Shown one piece after another: positions 44,059 through 52,459 of a stretch of 64,000 nt of DNA. The notes under the pieces are model-generated. The model ran no database searches. It saw only the letters and a program-made list of their open reading frames with translations, and had not been told where the DNA came from. The position numbers were made by a program, and so were the translations under genes. The stretch covers positions 1-64,000 of the forward strand of contig JAVRON010000049.1 of NCBI GenBank assembly GCA_032162705.1, in the 5' to 3' direction. The DNA comes from QHXN01 sp032162705 (lineage in GTDB: Bacteria; Acidobacteriota; Blastocatellia; Pyrinomonadales; Pyrinomonadaceae). Numbering within the stretch: the first letter of the stretch is position 1; the number at the start of each line of letters is the position of its first letter.

Positions 44059-45465
44059 ATGGAACTCTACGAGCGCATACCGAACAACGTAAATCTTTCG
44101 AGCGACAAGCGACTCCAAAGGGCGCTTGAGAAGTGGCTGCCGAACTATCTCGACTGGTGGCGCGAGATGGGCCCCGTTGGGTTCCAGGAGAAGGATGTTT
44201 GGCTGCGCACGGCGACGAGCGTCGAGGCGGACGGATGGGCGCATTTCGATTACGTCAAGATGCCGGACTATCGCTGGGGCATCTTCCTCAAGCCCGCCGA
44301 ACGGGATGCGCGCGTCGGCTTCGGCGACAACGCCGGACAGCCCGCGTATCAGGAAGTGCCGGGCGAGTTCCGCAACGCTCTGCGCCGCATCGTCGTCACG
44401 CAGGCCGACACCGAGCCTGCCTCGGTCGAGCAGCAGAGGCTTCTGGGCCAGACCTGCCCATCGCTTTACGACCTGCGCAATCTCTTTCAGGTCAACGTCG
44501 AGGAGGGCCGCCACCTCTGGGCGATGGTCTATCTGCTGCACGGATACTTCGGGCGCGATGGCCGCGACGAGGCCGACGCGTTGCTCGAACGTCGCTCGGG
44601 GAACCCCGACAAGCCCAGAATACTCGAAGCCTTCAACCAGCCCTGCGACGACTGGCTCAACTTTTTCTGCTTCACGATGTACACAGACCGCGACGGCAAG
44701 TTCCAACTCTCCGCTCTCGCCGAAAGCGGGTTCGAGCCGCTCGCGCGCACCTGCCAGTTCATGCTCACGGAAGAGGCGCACCATCTCTTCGTCGGCGAGA
44801 CCGGCGTTGGCCGCATCGTCCGCCGCACCGCTCAGTTGATGAAGCAGACGCCGGGCGAGGACGTGCGCTCCTTGGGCGGCATCCCGTTCGACATCATGCA
44901 GCGCTACATCAACTACTGGTTCAGCTACTCGCTCGACCTCTTCGGCGGCGAGATCAGCTCGAACGCCGCCGACTTCTTCGCCGCGGGCCTGAAGGGTCGC
45001 TATCAGGAGCAGAAGAAATACGACGAGCATGTCCTCGCCGGCGGCACGTTTGTCTTGCCCGTCATTGAGGATGGCCGTGTGGCCGAACGCGAAGTGCCTT
45101 TGCGAAACGCGCTCAACGAGGTGCTGCGCGGTGAGTACGTGCGCGACTGCGAGCGTGCGCTTGAGCGCTGGAACAAGTACATCGCTGAAGAGGGCGTGGA
45201 CTTCAAGCTCATGCTCCCCAGCACGCGCTTCCATCGTCACGTCGGCGAGTATGCCGGGCACCACTTCGACACGGAGGGCCGTCTCATCAACGCCGAAGAG
45301 TTCGAGCGCCGCAAAGATGAGTGGCTCCCCACGCTCGCCGACCGCGAGTACGTCCAAAGCCTCATGCACCCCGTCACCGAGCCGGGCAAGATCGCCAACT
45401 GGATCGCCCCGCCCGCCGTCGGCATCAAAGGCAAGCCGTTCGAGTTCGAGTACGTGCGTCTCTAG
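44059..45465 (+). CDS. boxB: Benzoyl-CoA 2,3-epoxidase subunit BoxB
   Basis: The 468-residue di-iron oxygenase subunit epoxidises benzoyl-CoA with O2 and electrons from BoxA. The ATG at 44059 follows GGAGGAAAG by no spacer beyond AAAG, a good ribosome site; the 17-residue upstream extension lies in the repeat. The start MELYERIPNNVNLSSDKRLQ, DWWREMGPVGFQ, and metal-ligand motifs EEGRHLWAMVYLL and TEEAHHLFVGETGVGR fit BoxB. It forms a catabolic pair with boxC. The start of the next gene, lysC, is 200 bases away across another repeat. Confidence 0.94.
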   Translation: MELYERIPNNVNLSSDKRLQRALEKWLPNYLDWWREMGPVGFQEKDVWLRTATSVEADGWAHFDYVKMPDYRWGIFLKPAERDARVGFGDNAGQPAYQEVPGEFRNALRRIVVTQADTEPASVEQQRLLGQTCPSLYDLRNLFQVNVEEGRHLWAMVYLLHGYFGRDGRDEADALLERRSGNPDKPRILEAFNQPCDDWLNFFCFTMYTDRDGKFQLSALAESGFEPLARTCQFMLTEEAHHLFVGETGVGRIVRRTAQLMKQTPGEDVRSLGGIPFDIMQRYINYWFSYSLDLFGGEISSNAADFFAAGLKGRYQEQKKYDEHVLAGGTFVLPVIEDGRVAEREVPLRNALNEVLRGEYVRDCERALERWNKYIAEEGVDFKLMLPSTRFHRHVGEYAGHHFDTEGRLINAEEFERRKDEWLPTLADREYVQSLMHPVTEPGKIANWIAPPAVGIKGKPFEFEYVRL

Positions 45466-45533
45466 GATGAGTGATGAATAATGAATTGAAGGCAGGCGTG
45501 CTCTCCTGATTCATCACTCATCATTCATCCTTT
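45466..45533. repeat. Inverted GATGAGTGATGAATAATGAA repeat (family C variant, copy 7)
   Basis: AGGATGAGTGATGAATAATG and its mirror CATCACTCATCATTCATCCT flank about 25 bases. It begins directly at the boxB stop. Confidence 0.75.
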
Positions 45534-45665
45534 TATGCTTCCCTCCCCTTTGCCTTTTGCTCCCCGCCTTTGTATTCTTCGGCTGCAACCTCAATTTCGA
45601 CAGCCGGCGCAGCCGAGAAGACTCCGAGTGCGGAGCGTGTACTCGACCGCCGTGCCTACTTGGAA

Positions 45666-47114
45666 GTGACGACGACGCTCCAGACAATCGTGATGAAGTT
45701 CGGCGGCACGTCCGTCGCGGATGCGCGCGCCTTTGAGCGTGTGGCGGCGCTCGTCCGTGCCGCGCGCGACGAGCGCCCCGTCGTCGTCGTCTCCGCGATG
45801 AGCCGTGTGACAGATGCGCTGCTCCGCGCCTTCGAGGCCGCGTGTGAAGGCGAGGGCGCGGCGGCGCTCGTGCGGCTCGAAGAGCACTTCGCGCGCCACG
45901 TGGAGGTGCTGCGTGCGCTGCTCCCCGAAAACCCGAAAGGAGATAAAGCGCGCGGGGTGCTCGAAGATTTCGACGACTTCCTCGCCATCGCGCGGGAACA
46001 CCTTGAGCTTGCTTTCTCGCGCGCCGCCGAGCGCGAGCGCCCGCTGCCTCTGCTTCAAGACCACGTCGTCTCGTTCGGCGAGCAGCTTTCTTCATTCGTG
46101 CTCGCCACAGTCCTCAACGCGCGCGGACTCAAGGCGCATGTCGTGGACGCGCGCCGCTGCATCATCACGGACGACGAGCACGGGCGCGCAGCACCCTTAA
46201 AAGACGAGACCGAGCGGCATACACGCGAGCGACTTGAGTCCCTGATTGCGGAAGGAGTCGTTCCCGTCATGGGGGGCTTCATCGCCTCTTCGGCTGCGAC
46301 GGGCGAGACGACGACGCTCGGGCGCGGCGGCTCAGACTACACGGCGGGGCTGGTCGGGGCGGCGCTTCGCTCACGGGAGATACAAATCTGGACGGACGTG
46401 TCGGGCGTGCTCACGGCAGACCCGCGCGTCGTCCCGGAGGCGCGCACCATCCCACGACTCTCCTACGCCGAGGCGGCGGAGCTTGCATACTTCGGCGCGA
46501 AGGTTCTGCACCCGAAGACGATTCTGCCTGCGGTCGTCCGCAACATCCCCGTCCGCATCTGCAACTCGCACTTGCCCCAAGCGCCCGACACGTCCGTCTA
46601 CTTCGACGCGGAGATGACGCCGCGCACCGTCAAAGCCATCGCGCACAAGACGGGCGTACATATCCTTCACATCACCTCGGCGCGGATGCTCGGCGCATAC
46701 GGCTTCCTGCGTACAATCTTCGAGGTCTTCGAGCGTCATCGCACAGCCGTCGATATCGTCACCACCTCGGAGGTCAGCGTCTCGCTCTCGCTGGAAGAGA
46801 CGGGCGCGCTCGACGAGATCGTCGAAGACCTGAAGCAGATCGGCGCGGTCAGGGTCGAGCCAGACCGAGCCATCGTCTGCATCGTCGGCGAGGGTTTGCG
46901 CACGACGCCCGGCATCGCGGGACGCGTCTTCTCGACGATCAAGGACATCAACGTCCTGCTCATCTCGCAGGGCGCGTCCTCCATCAACCTGACCTTCGTC
47001 GTCGAGGAGCGCCACGTCGCCGAAACCGTCCGACGCCTCCACGCGGCCTTCTTCGAGTGCGCCACCTCGGAGCTGCTCGCGCACATCGGGAAGGCAGTAG
47101 ACAGTAGTCCGTAG
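45666..47114 (+). CDS. lysC: Aspartate kinase (aspartokinase)
   Basis: The 482-residue enzyme phosphorylates aspartate, the first step to lysine, threonine and methionine. The GTG at 45666 is preferred because the family begins a few residues before IVMKFGGTSVAD; ATG 45693 and an upstream start at 45570 are alternatives. Marks: KFGGTS, VVSAMSRVTDALL, SFGEQLSS, GGFIASSAATGETTTLGRGG, SDYTAG and TADPRVVPEA. Two ACT regulatory repeats occupy about 310-475. The last residues (KAVDSSP) are coded by the first bases of a family B repeat, which also gives the stop. It heads the diaminopimelate cluster. Confidence 0.94.
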   Translation: MTTTLQTIVMKFGGTSVADARAFERVAALVRAARDERPVVVVSAMSRVTDALLRAFEAACEGEGAAALVRLEEHFARHVEVLRALLPENPKGDKARGVLEDFDDFLAIAREHLELAFSRAAERERPLPLLQDHVVSFGEQLSSFVLATVLNARGLKAHVVDARRCIITDDEHGRAAPLKDETERHTRERLESLIAEGVVPVMGGFIASSAATGETTTLGRGGSDYTAGLVGAALRSREIQIWTDVSGVLTADPRVVPEARTIPRLSYAEAAELAYFGAKVLHPKTILPAVVRNIPVRICNSHLPQAPDTSVYFDAEMTPRTVKAIAHKTGVHILHITSARMLGAYGFLRTIFEVFERHRTAVDIVTTSEVSVSLSLEETGALDEIVEDLKQIGAVRVEPDRAIVCIVGEGLRTTPGIAGRVFSTIKDINVLLISQGASSINLTFVVEERHVAETVRRLHAAFFECATSELLAHIGKAVDSSP

Positions 47115-47233
47115 TCAGTAGTCAGTAGTCAGTAGTCAGTAGCGCTCCGCATTACGGACGCAGCCGCTTTCAACCTGACCACTCAACTGACGAAGGTTTT
47201 CTACTGACTACTGTCTACTGTCTACTGTCTACT
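47095..47233. repeat. Inverted CAGTAGT-type repeat (family B, copy 3)
   Basis: GCAGTAGACAGTAGTCCGTA and further AGTCAGT units left, CTACTGACTACTGTCTACTG right. The spacer, with CGCTCCGC, GCCGCTTTCA and CTGACCACTC, is homologous to copy 1. It overlaps the lysC 3' end. Confidence 0.87.
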
Positions 47234-47238
47234 TCTTT

Positions 47239-48240
47239 ATGAATCTGTTTGAGCTGACACGACGACTGATCGACATCCCTTCCGTCTCCGGCGAGGAGCG
47301 GGAGGTCGGGCGCTTCCTCGCGTCGTACCTTGAAGGGTTGGGTTACAGGGTAGAGTTGCAGGAGGTCGAGCCGGGTCGCGCAAATGTCATCGCGACGACG
47401 GGGGCGAGGCCGCGCGTCGTCGTCTCAACGCACATGGACACGGTGCCGCCCTTCATCGCTTACTCCGAGGACGAGACGCACATACGCGGGCGCGGCTCGT
47501 GCGACGCAAAGGGCATCATCGCCGCGCAGATCGTCGCCGCCGAGCGTTTGCGCGCCGAGGGGCTGACGGAGTTCGGCATGCTCTTCACCGTCGATGAAGA
47601 GTTGGGAAGTCTCGGCGCGCGCTCTGCCGACAAGCATATGCTCGCGCGTGAGTGCGAGTATCTCGTCAACGGCGAGCCGACCGAGAGCAAGCTCGCCGTC
47701 GGCTCGAAAGGCTCTCTGCGTCTGAGGCTGACGACAAAGGGGCGCGCGGCGCACTCGGCCTATCCGGAGCAGGGCGAGTCGGCGATAGAGAAGATGCTGG
47801 ACGTGCTCGCGAGCGTCCGCGCGTGTGAGTGGCCGCGCGACGAGTTCTTCGGCGAGACGACCTGCAACATCGGCACGCTGCAAGGCGGCACGCGCCCGAA
47901 CGTCATCGCAGCCGAGGCGCAGGCCGACCTGCAAATCCGTCTGGTGACGCCCTCCGCCGTGGTCAAAAAAATTCTCGAAGAGGCCATAGCAGAACGCGCT
48001 CGCGTGGAGTACCTTTCGACGGCTGAGCCTGTGCGGATGCACGCCGTCGAAGGGTTCGAGCAGGAGGTCGTGCGCTTCACGACCGACATCCCTTATCTTC
48101 CGAACTGGGGCACGCCGCTGCTGATCGGGCCCGGCTCGATACTCGACGCGCACACAGACGGCGAGCGCATCTCGAAGCGCGAGCTTCAAAAATCGGTCGA
48201 ACTCTACGCACGGCTCGTCCGCACGCTGCTCGCGAGTTAG
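47239..48240 (+). CDS. M20 zinc deacylase, probable N-succinyl-diaminopimelate desuccinylase
   Basis: The 333-residue M20/M25/M40 metallohydrolase has zinc and catalytic motifs STHMDTVPPF (His, Asp), RGSCDAKG (Asp), VDEELGSLGA (catalytic Glu pair), NGEPTES and a late His in GSILDAHTDGE. This family includes DapE, ArgE and LysK. The surrounding lysC-dapB-dapA-dapD genes and the presence of a succinyltransferase make DapE activity the best guess, although the protein is shorter than typical DapE (about 375). No Shine-Dalgarno is clear; the ATG comes 6 bases after repeat B3. Confidence 0.82.
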   Translation: MNLFELTRRLIDIPSVSGEEREVGRFLASYLEGLGYRVELQEVEPGRANVIATTGARPRVVVSTHMDTVPPFIAYSEDETHIRGRGSCDAKGIIAAQIVAAERLRAEGLTEFGMLFTVDEELGSLGARSADKHMLARECEYLVNGEPTESKLAVGSKGSLRLRLTTKGRAAHSAYPEQGESAIEKMLDVLASVRACEWPRDEFFGETTCNIGTLQGGTRPNVIAAEAQADLQIRLVTPSAVVKKILEEAIAERARVEYLSTAEPVRMHAVEGFEQEVVRFTTDIPYLPNWGTPLLIGPGSILDAHTDGERISKRELQKSVELYARLVRTLLAS

Positions 48241-48242
48241 AA

Positions 48243-48427
48243 GAATTCACATGGATGGACAGGATGAACAGGATAAGAGTTTTCAGTTTTCAGTTTTTAG
48301 AATTTGAGATTTCAAATCTTCAATCTGAAGACTCAAGACTCAAGTCTGAACACTAAAGATTAAAGGCTGGAAACTGAACACTGAAAACTCTTATCCTGCC
48401 TATCCTGTCCATCCATGTGAATTCTTC
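48243..48427. repeat. Inverted ATGGATGGACAGGATGAACA repeat (family D, copy 1), nested
   Basis: Outer arms GAATTCACATGGATGGACAG and its mirror ending CCATGTGAATTC enclose an inner pair, GTTTTCAGTTTTCAGT with ACTGAACACTGAAAAC, and a core of AAGACTCAAGACTCAAGTC. It begins 2 bases after the M20 gene stop. Confidence 0.85.
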
Positions 48428-48492
48428 TTTCCGTCAGGCGGACAGTCGTGATCGTAAGTCGATTCTTCTAAGTCGGAGGAAGTGACAGGCGT

Positions 48493-49233
48493 ATGAAGCT
48501 CGCTTTGATCGGTCACGGCGCGATGGGGCAACTCGTCGAGAGGCTTGCGCGCGAAGCGGGGCACGACGTGGCGACCGTGCTCGGCTCTCGCGAGTCGTCG
48601 CTCCGTGCAGAGGAGCTGGCCGAAATCCTCCGCGGCCACGACGCGGCCATCGACTTCACCGTCGCCGGGGTCGTCGCGCGACACGTGGAAGCCTGCGTGC
48701 TCGCGCGTGTCCCGCTTGTCGAAGGCACGACCGGGTGGCAGGAACATCTGGAAGACGTGCGCCGCCGCGTCGAGCGCGAGAAGGGCGCGCTCATCTACGG
48801 CGCGAACTTCTCGGTCGGTGTCCAAATCTTCTACCGCGTCGTTGCACGCGCGGCTGAACTCTTCCGGGACTTCGACTACGCCTCCTTCATCGAAGAGGCA
48901 CACCACTCGCGCAAGCGCGACGCGCCTTCGGGAACGGCGCTGCGCCTGCGCGAAATCCTCAATGCGGAATATGAGTCGGAGATTCCCGTCGCCTCGACGC
49001 GCGCCGGACATATCCCCGGCACGCACCGCGTCGGCTTCGACTCGGCGGCAGACTACATCACGCTCACACACACGGCGCGCTCGCGCGAGGGCTTTGCCGC
49101 CGGAGCGCTCGTCGCCGCCCGCTGGATTCAAGGGAAGACCGGCGTGTATGAGTTTTCCGAAACATTGGACGAGATACTTAAAGGAGGCGGGCAGAAGTCC
49201 GACCGTGAGGGAGGGCGTTTTCATGGGCAGTAG
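48493..49233 (+). CDS. dapB: 4-hydroxy-tetrahydrodipicolinate reductase
   Basis: The 246-residue NAD(P)H enzyme of the lysine/peptidoglycan precursor route has the Rossmann motif GHGAMGQL (truncated form of GxxGxMG), AIDFTVAG, EGTTGW, NFSVGVQIF and the catalytic HHSRKRDAPSGTA. The fold is complete by about residue 230 (VYEFSETLDEIL). The last 15 or so residues, QKSDREGGRFHGQ included, come from reading into repeat family E, which supplies the stop. GGAGGAAGTGACAGGCGT precedes the ATG. It lies upstream of dapA with the repeat between. Confidence 0.94.
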   Translation: MKLALIGHGAMGQLVERLAREAGHDVATVLGSRESSLRAEELAEILRGHDAAIDFTVAGVVARHVEACVLARVPLVEGTTGWQEHLEDVRRRVEREKGALIYGANFSVGVQIFYRVVARAAELFRDFDYASFIEEAHHSRKRDAPSGTALRLREILNAEYESEIPVASTRAGHIPGTHRVGFDSAADYITLTHTARSREGFAAGALVAARWIQGKTGVYEFSETLDEILKGGGQKSDREGGRFHGQ

Positions 49234-49280
49234 AATGCCCCTCGCTGGGAGACGCCCTCCCTCACGGTCGGGCTTCTGCC
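49190..49280. repeat. Inverted GCCCGACCGTGAGGGAGGGCGT repeat (family E, copy 3)
   Basis: GCAGAAGTCCGACCGTGAGG on the left, CCTCACGGTCGGGCTTCTGC on the right, around GAGGGCGTTTTCATGG. One arm base differs (T for C). It overlaps dapB and ends 20 bases before the dapA ATG, close to its GGAGGCAAAG site. Confidence 0.9.
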
Positions 49281-49299
49281 ATGCTGCGGAGGCAAAGCG

Positions 49300-50217
49300 A
49301 TGAACGTCGAATGGATGCGCGGGTGCGCGACGGCTCTGGTGACGCCGTTCGGGCGGGACGGTAGCGTTGACATCGAGCGCATGAGGGCGCTGGTCGCGCG
49401 GCAGATCGAGGGCGGCGTGCGTCTGCTCGTGCCGTGCGGGACGACGGGCGAGAGCGTGACGATGTCCGACGCGGAGCGCGCAGGAGTCATCCGCGCGACC
49501 ATCGAAGTCGCAAGGGGGCGCGCGCGCGTCATCGCGGGGACGGGGAGCAACAACACTGCGCACGCCGTCGAGCAGTCGCGCGCCGCCGTCGAGATGGGAG
49601 TGGACGCGGTGCTCGTCGTCGCGCCCTACTATAACAAGCCGACGCAGGAGGGCCTGTACCAGCACTTCCGCGCGGTCGCCCAAGCCGTGCCTCGTACGCC
49701 CGTCGTGCTGTACAACGTGCCGGGGCGCACTTCGTCGAACATCTCCGCGGAGACGACGCTCAGGCTTGCGCGCGACGTTGAGAACATCGTCGCCGTCAAA
49801 GAGGCTTCGGGCAATCTCGCGCAGATCATGGAAATCCTGCGCGCGAGGCCGGAAGGCTTTCTCGTCCTTTCGGGCGACGATGCGATGACGTACGCGCTCG
49901 TGGCGCTCGGCGCGGACGGACTGGTCTCGGTCGCGTCGAACGAAGCGCCCGCGCTCCTGTCGCGGATGGTTGACGCGGCGCTCGCCGGACGCTTCGACGA
50001 GGCGCGTGAGATGCACTTCCGTCTGCTGCCGTTGATGGATGTAAACTTCATCGAGTCAAGCCCGGGCCCCGTCAAGGCCGCGTTGGCTTTGATGGGACTG
50101 CTCGAAGAGAATTTGCGTCTACCGCTTGTGCCCGTCGAGGAGAATAGTCGCGCGCGCGTGCGCGAGGTGCTAAGAGAGTTGGGACTTCTGGAGGAGACGA
50201 CGCATGTCGCTGCGTGA
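49300..50217 (+). CDS. dapA: 4-hydroxy-tetrahydrodipicolinate synthase
   Basis: The 305-residue aldolase-barrel enzyme condenses pyruvate with aspartate semialdehyde. Marks: TPFGRDGSVD, GTTGESVTMS (pyruvate-binding Thr-Thr), VVAPYYNKPTQEG, the tyrosine in VVLYNVPGRTS and the Schiff-base lysine in IVAVKEASGN. GGAGGCAAAG lies 5 bases before the ATG. Its last 14 bases overlap the start of dapD, so translation of the two is probably coupled. Confidence 0.95.
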   Translation: MNVEWMRGCATALVTPFGRDGSVDIERMRALVARQIEGGVRLLVPCGTTGESVTMSDAERAGVIRATIEVARGRARVIAGTGSNNTAHAVEQSRAAVEMGVDAVLVVAPYYNKPTQEGLYQHFRAVAQAVPRTPVVLYNVPGRTSSNISAETTLRLARDVENIVAVKEASGNLAQIMEILRARPEGFLVLSGDDAMTYALVALGADGLVSVASNEAPALLSRMVDAALAGRFDEAREMHFRLLPLMDVNFIESSPGPVKAALALMGLLEENLRLPLVPVEENSRARVREVLRELGLLEETTHVAA

Positions 50218-51034
50218 GCAGGTCGAGGAGTTGTTCGAGCGCGGCGGCGAGTTCACCTCGACCGACCGCGATGTCTTCGAGGCGTTCAAGCAGGCGCTCA
50301 ACCGCGGCGAAGTGCGCGCCGCCGAGCGCGATGACGCGGGCGAGTGGAGCGTCAACTCATGGGTCAAGCGCGGCATCCTCGCGGGTTTCCGCATGGGCGC
50401 GCTCGCAGACATGTCTGCGCACGCCACGCTCCGCTTCTTCGACAAGGACACGTACCCCGTTCGTCCGACGACGATCATGGAAGGCGTGCGTATCGTGCCC
50501 GGCGGCTCAAGCGTGCGTGATGGCGCGCACCTCGCTGCCGGGGTTGTGTGCATGCCGCCGATGTACGTCAACGTGGGCGCGTACGTGGACGAGGGAACGA
50601 TGATCGACAGTCACGCGCTCGTCGGCTCGTGCGCGCAGGTCGGAAAGCGCGTGCATCTCTCGGCGGCGGCGCAGGTGGGCGGCGTGCTGGAGCCTGTCGG
50701 CGCGGTTCCCGTGATAATCGAAGACGACGTACTGGTGGGCGGCAACTGCGGAATCTACGAGGGGACGATTGTGCGCGCGGGCGCGGTGCTTGCGCCGGGA
50801 ACGATCCTGACGGGCGCGACGCCGGTTTACGATCTGGTGCGGGGTGAAGTCTACCGCCGGACGGAAGACAAGCCACTGGAGATTCCGGCGGGCGCGGTCG
50901 TCGTGCCCGGCTCGCGGCGCGTGGAGAGCGAGCGCGGTCGCGAATGGGGTCTCTCGCTCTACGCGCCGGTCATCGTGAAGTACCGCGACGAGAAGACCGA
51001 CCGCGCGGTGAAGTTGGAAGACTACCTGCGTTAG
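50204..51034 (+). CDS. dapD: 2,3,4,5-tetrahydropyridine-2,6-dicarboxylate N-succinyltransferase
   Basis: The 276-residue enzyme succinylates tetrahydrodipicolinate with succinyl-CoA, committing the pathway to the succinylase branch. The N-terminal helical part includes VNSWVKRGILAGFRMG. The left-handed beta-helix follows with family stretches YVNVGAYVDEGTMIDSHALV, GSCAQVGKRVHLSAAAQVGG, VIIEDDVLVGGNCGIYEG and TPVYDLVRGEVYR. Length is usual. It overlaps dapA by 14 bases. Its presence argues that the M20 gene is a desuccinylase and the next gene the matching aminotransferase. Confidence 0.95.
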   Translation: MSLREQVEELFERGGEFTSTDRDVFEAFKQALNRGEVRAAERDDAGEWSVNSWVKRGILAGFRMGALADMSAHATLRFFDKDTYPVRPTTIMEGVRIVPGGSSVRDGAHLAAGVVCMPPMYVNVGAYVDEGTMIDSHALVGSCAQVGKRVHLSAAAQVGGVLEPVGAVPVIIEDDVLVGGNCGIYEGTIVRAGAVLAPGTILTGATPVYDLVRGEVYRRTEDKPLEIPAGAVVVPGSRRVESERGREWGLSLYAPVIVKYRDEKTDRAVKLEDYLR

Positions 51035-51039
51035 CCCGT

Positions 51040-51170
51040 GGAGAAGAATTAACAGGGATGAACAGGATTAAGGATTTGAAATCTCAAATTTGAAATCAAA
51101 AATCGCAAATCAAAAATCTGAAATCAAAGATTCTCTTATCCTGTCCATCCTGTCCATCCCTGTGAATTCC
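51040..51170. repeat. Inverted AACAGGGATGAACAGGAT repeat (family D, copy 2)
   Basis: GAATTAACAGGGATGAACAG left, CCTGTCCATCCCTGTGAATT right, with an inner pair of AAATCTCAAATTTGAAAT type AT-rich repeats. It separates dapD from the aminotransferase gene. Confidence 0.85.
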
Positions 51171-51237
51171 TACTTCTACTATATGACGCTCAGGGACAAG
51201 ACTGCCACGACTGTTTTAGATGAGGAGGCATTCTGCT

Positions 51238-52374
51238 TTGAGAAAGTTTGAGCCTGCGGCGCGGCTGCGAGGCATACAGAAGAGCATGATCCGGCAGGTC
51301 TTCGACCGCGCCCGTCCGGGAAGTATCAACCTCGGCTTAGGCGAGCCGGACTTGCCGACGCCCGACGTTGTCCGCCGCGAGGCCGCGCGTGTTGTCGTCG
51401 AAGAGCAGAACGGCTATACGACGCATGCGGGGCTTCTGCCTTTGCGCGAGCGCGTCGCCAATGATTACTCACATCTCAAGCTCTCTCCCGAACACGTCGT
51501 CATCACCGCTGGCTCGCAGGAGGCTCTCTATCTCGTTTTGATGACGCTCGTCGAAGAGGGCGACGAGGTGCTTATTCCCGACCCGGGCTTTGTCGCATAC
51601 CCGACCATCGTCCGCATGGCGGGCGGCACGCCGAAGTCGTACGCGATGCCCGCCGCGCGTGATTTCGCTTTCGACGCGGGGGCTTTTCGGCGTGCGTTGA
51701 CGCCGCGCACAAAGGTCGTCGTGTGCATCAGTCCCTCGAACCCGACGGGGCGCGTGCTCACGCGCGAAGAACTCTCCGCGATGGCCGACGCGCTGCAAGG
51801 CACGGGCGTCTACGTCGTGAGCGACGAGATTTACCGCGAACTGTATTTCACGGAGGAGCGACCGGCATCCGTCTCCGAAGTTCGCGCGGAGCGGACGCTC
51901 GTTATCGGCGGGCTGTCGAAGTCGATGAGCATGACGGGGTGGCGTCTGGGCTGGCTCTGCGGCGACGCAGACGTTGTCGGGAGCGCGCTCGTCCTGCACG
52001 GCTACACGACGACGTGCGCCTCGACCGTCTCGCAGAAGGCTGCGCTCGCCGCGTGGACTGAAGAGGCCGCCACGGCGCGCGTTCAGTTTCGCCAAACCTT
52101 TCGCACGCGGCGTGACCACCTGCTCGGGCTGCTCTCGCATGAGTTGAATCTGCGCGCCGTCGTGCCCGACGGAGCCTTCTACACGATGGTTGACGTGGGC
52201 GCGCACGGCGACTCGATGAGCGTGGCCGAGCGACTGCTTGAGCACGGCGTCATCACCGTGCCCGGCGCGGCCTTCGGCGCAGAAGGTGAAGGCTATTTGC
52301 GCGTCTCCTTCTGCGCCGACCTGCCCGTCATCAGCGAGGGCGTCCGGCGAATGGGTGAAGCACTGAAGCAGTGA
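51238..52374 (+). CDS. Class I PLP aminotransferase, probable succinyl-DAP aminotransferase
   Basis: The protein is 378 residues from a TTG at 51238. The ATG at 51220 is in frame but would place GAGGAGG inside the gene, while the same GGAGG sits 8 bases before the TTG; hence the TTG is chosen. Class I aminotransferase marks: LGLGEPDLPTPDVV, GYTTHAGLLPLRERVA, SPSNPTGRV, VVSDEIYRELYF, the PLP lysine in GGLSKSMSMTGWRLGW and the substrate arginine in YLRVSFC. The position between dapD and asd suggests the DapC step, but aspartate or other substrates are possible. Confidence 0.88.
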   Translation: MRKFEPAARLRGIQKSMIRQVFDRARPGSINLGLGEPDLPTPDVVRREAARVVVEEQNGYTTHAGLLPLRERVANDYSHLKLSPEHVVITAGSQEALYLVLMTLVEEGDEVLIPDPGFVAYPTIVRMAGGTPKSYAMPAARDFAFDAGAFRRALTPRTKVVVCISPSNPTGRVLTREELSAMADALQGTGVYVVSDEIYRELYFTEERPASVSEVRAERTLVIGGLSKSMSMTGWRLGWLCGDADVVGSALVLHGYTTTCASTVSQKAALAAWTEEAATARVQFRQTFRTRRDHLLGLLSHELNLRAVVPDGAFYTMVDVGAHGDSMSVAERLLEHGVITVPGAAFGAEGEGYLRVSFCADLPVISEGVRRMGEALKQ

Positions 52375-52447
52375 TAAGTGATGAGTGATGAGTGACAACA
52401 GAAAGCAAGTGTTTTAACTTGTCACCTGTCACTTATCACTTATCACT
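52371..52447. repeat. Inverted GTGATAAGTGATGAGTG repeat (family C, copy 8)
   Basis: CAGTGATAAGTGATGAGTGA left, GTCACTTATCACTTATCACT right. The first TGA is the aminotransferase stop (QTGA overlap at 52372-52374). It ends just before the asd ribosome site GGAGGATT. Confidence 0.85.
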
Positions 52448-52459
52448 CTTCGGAGGATT

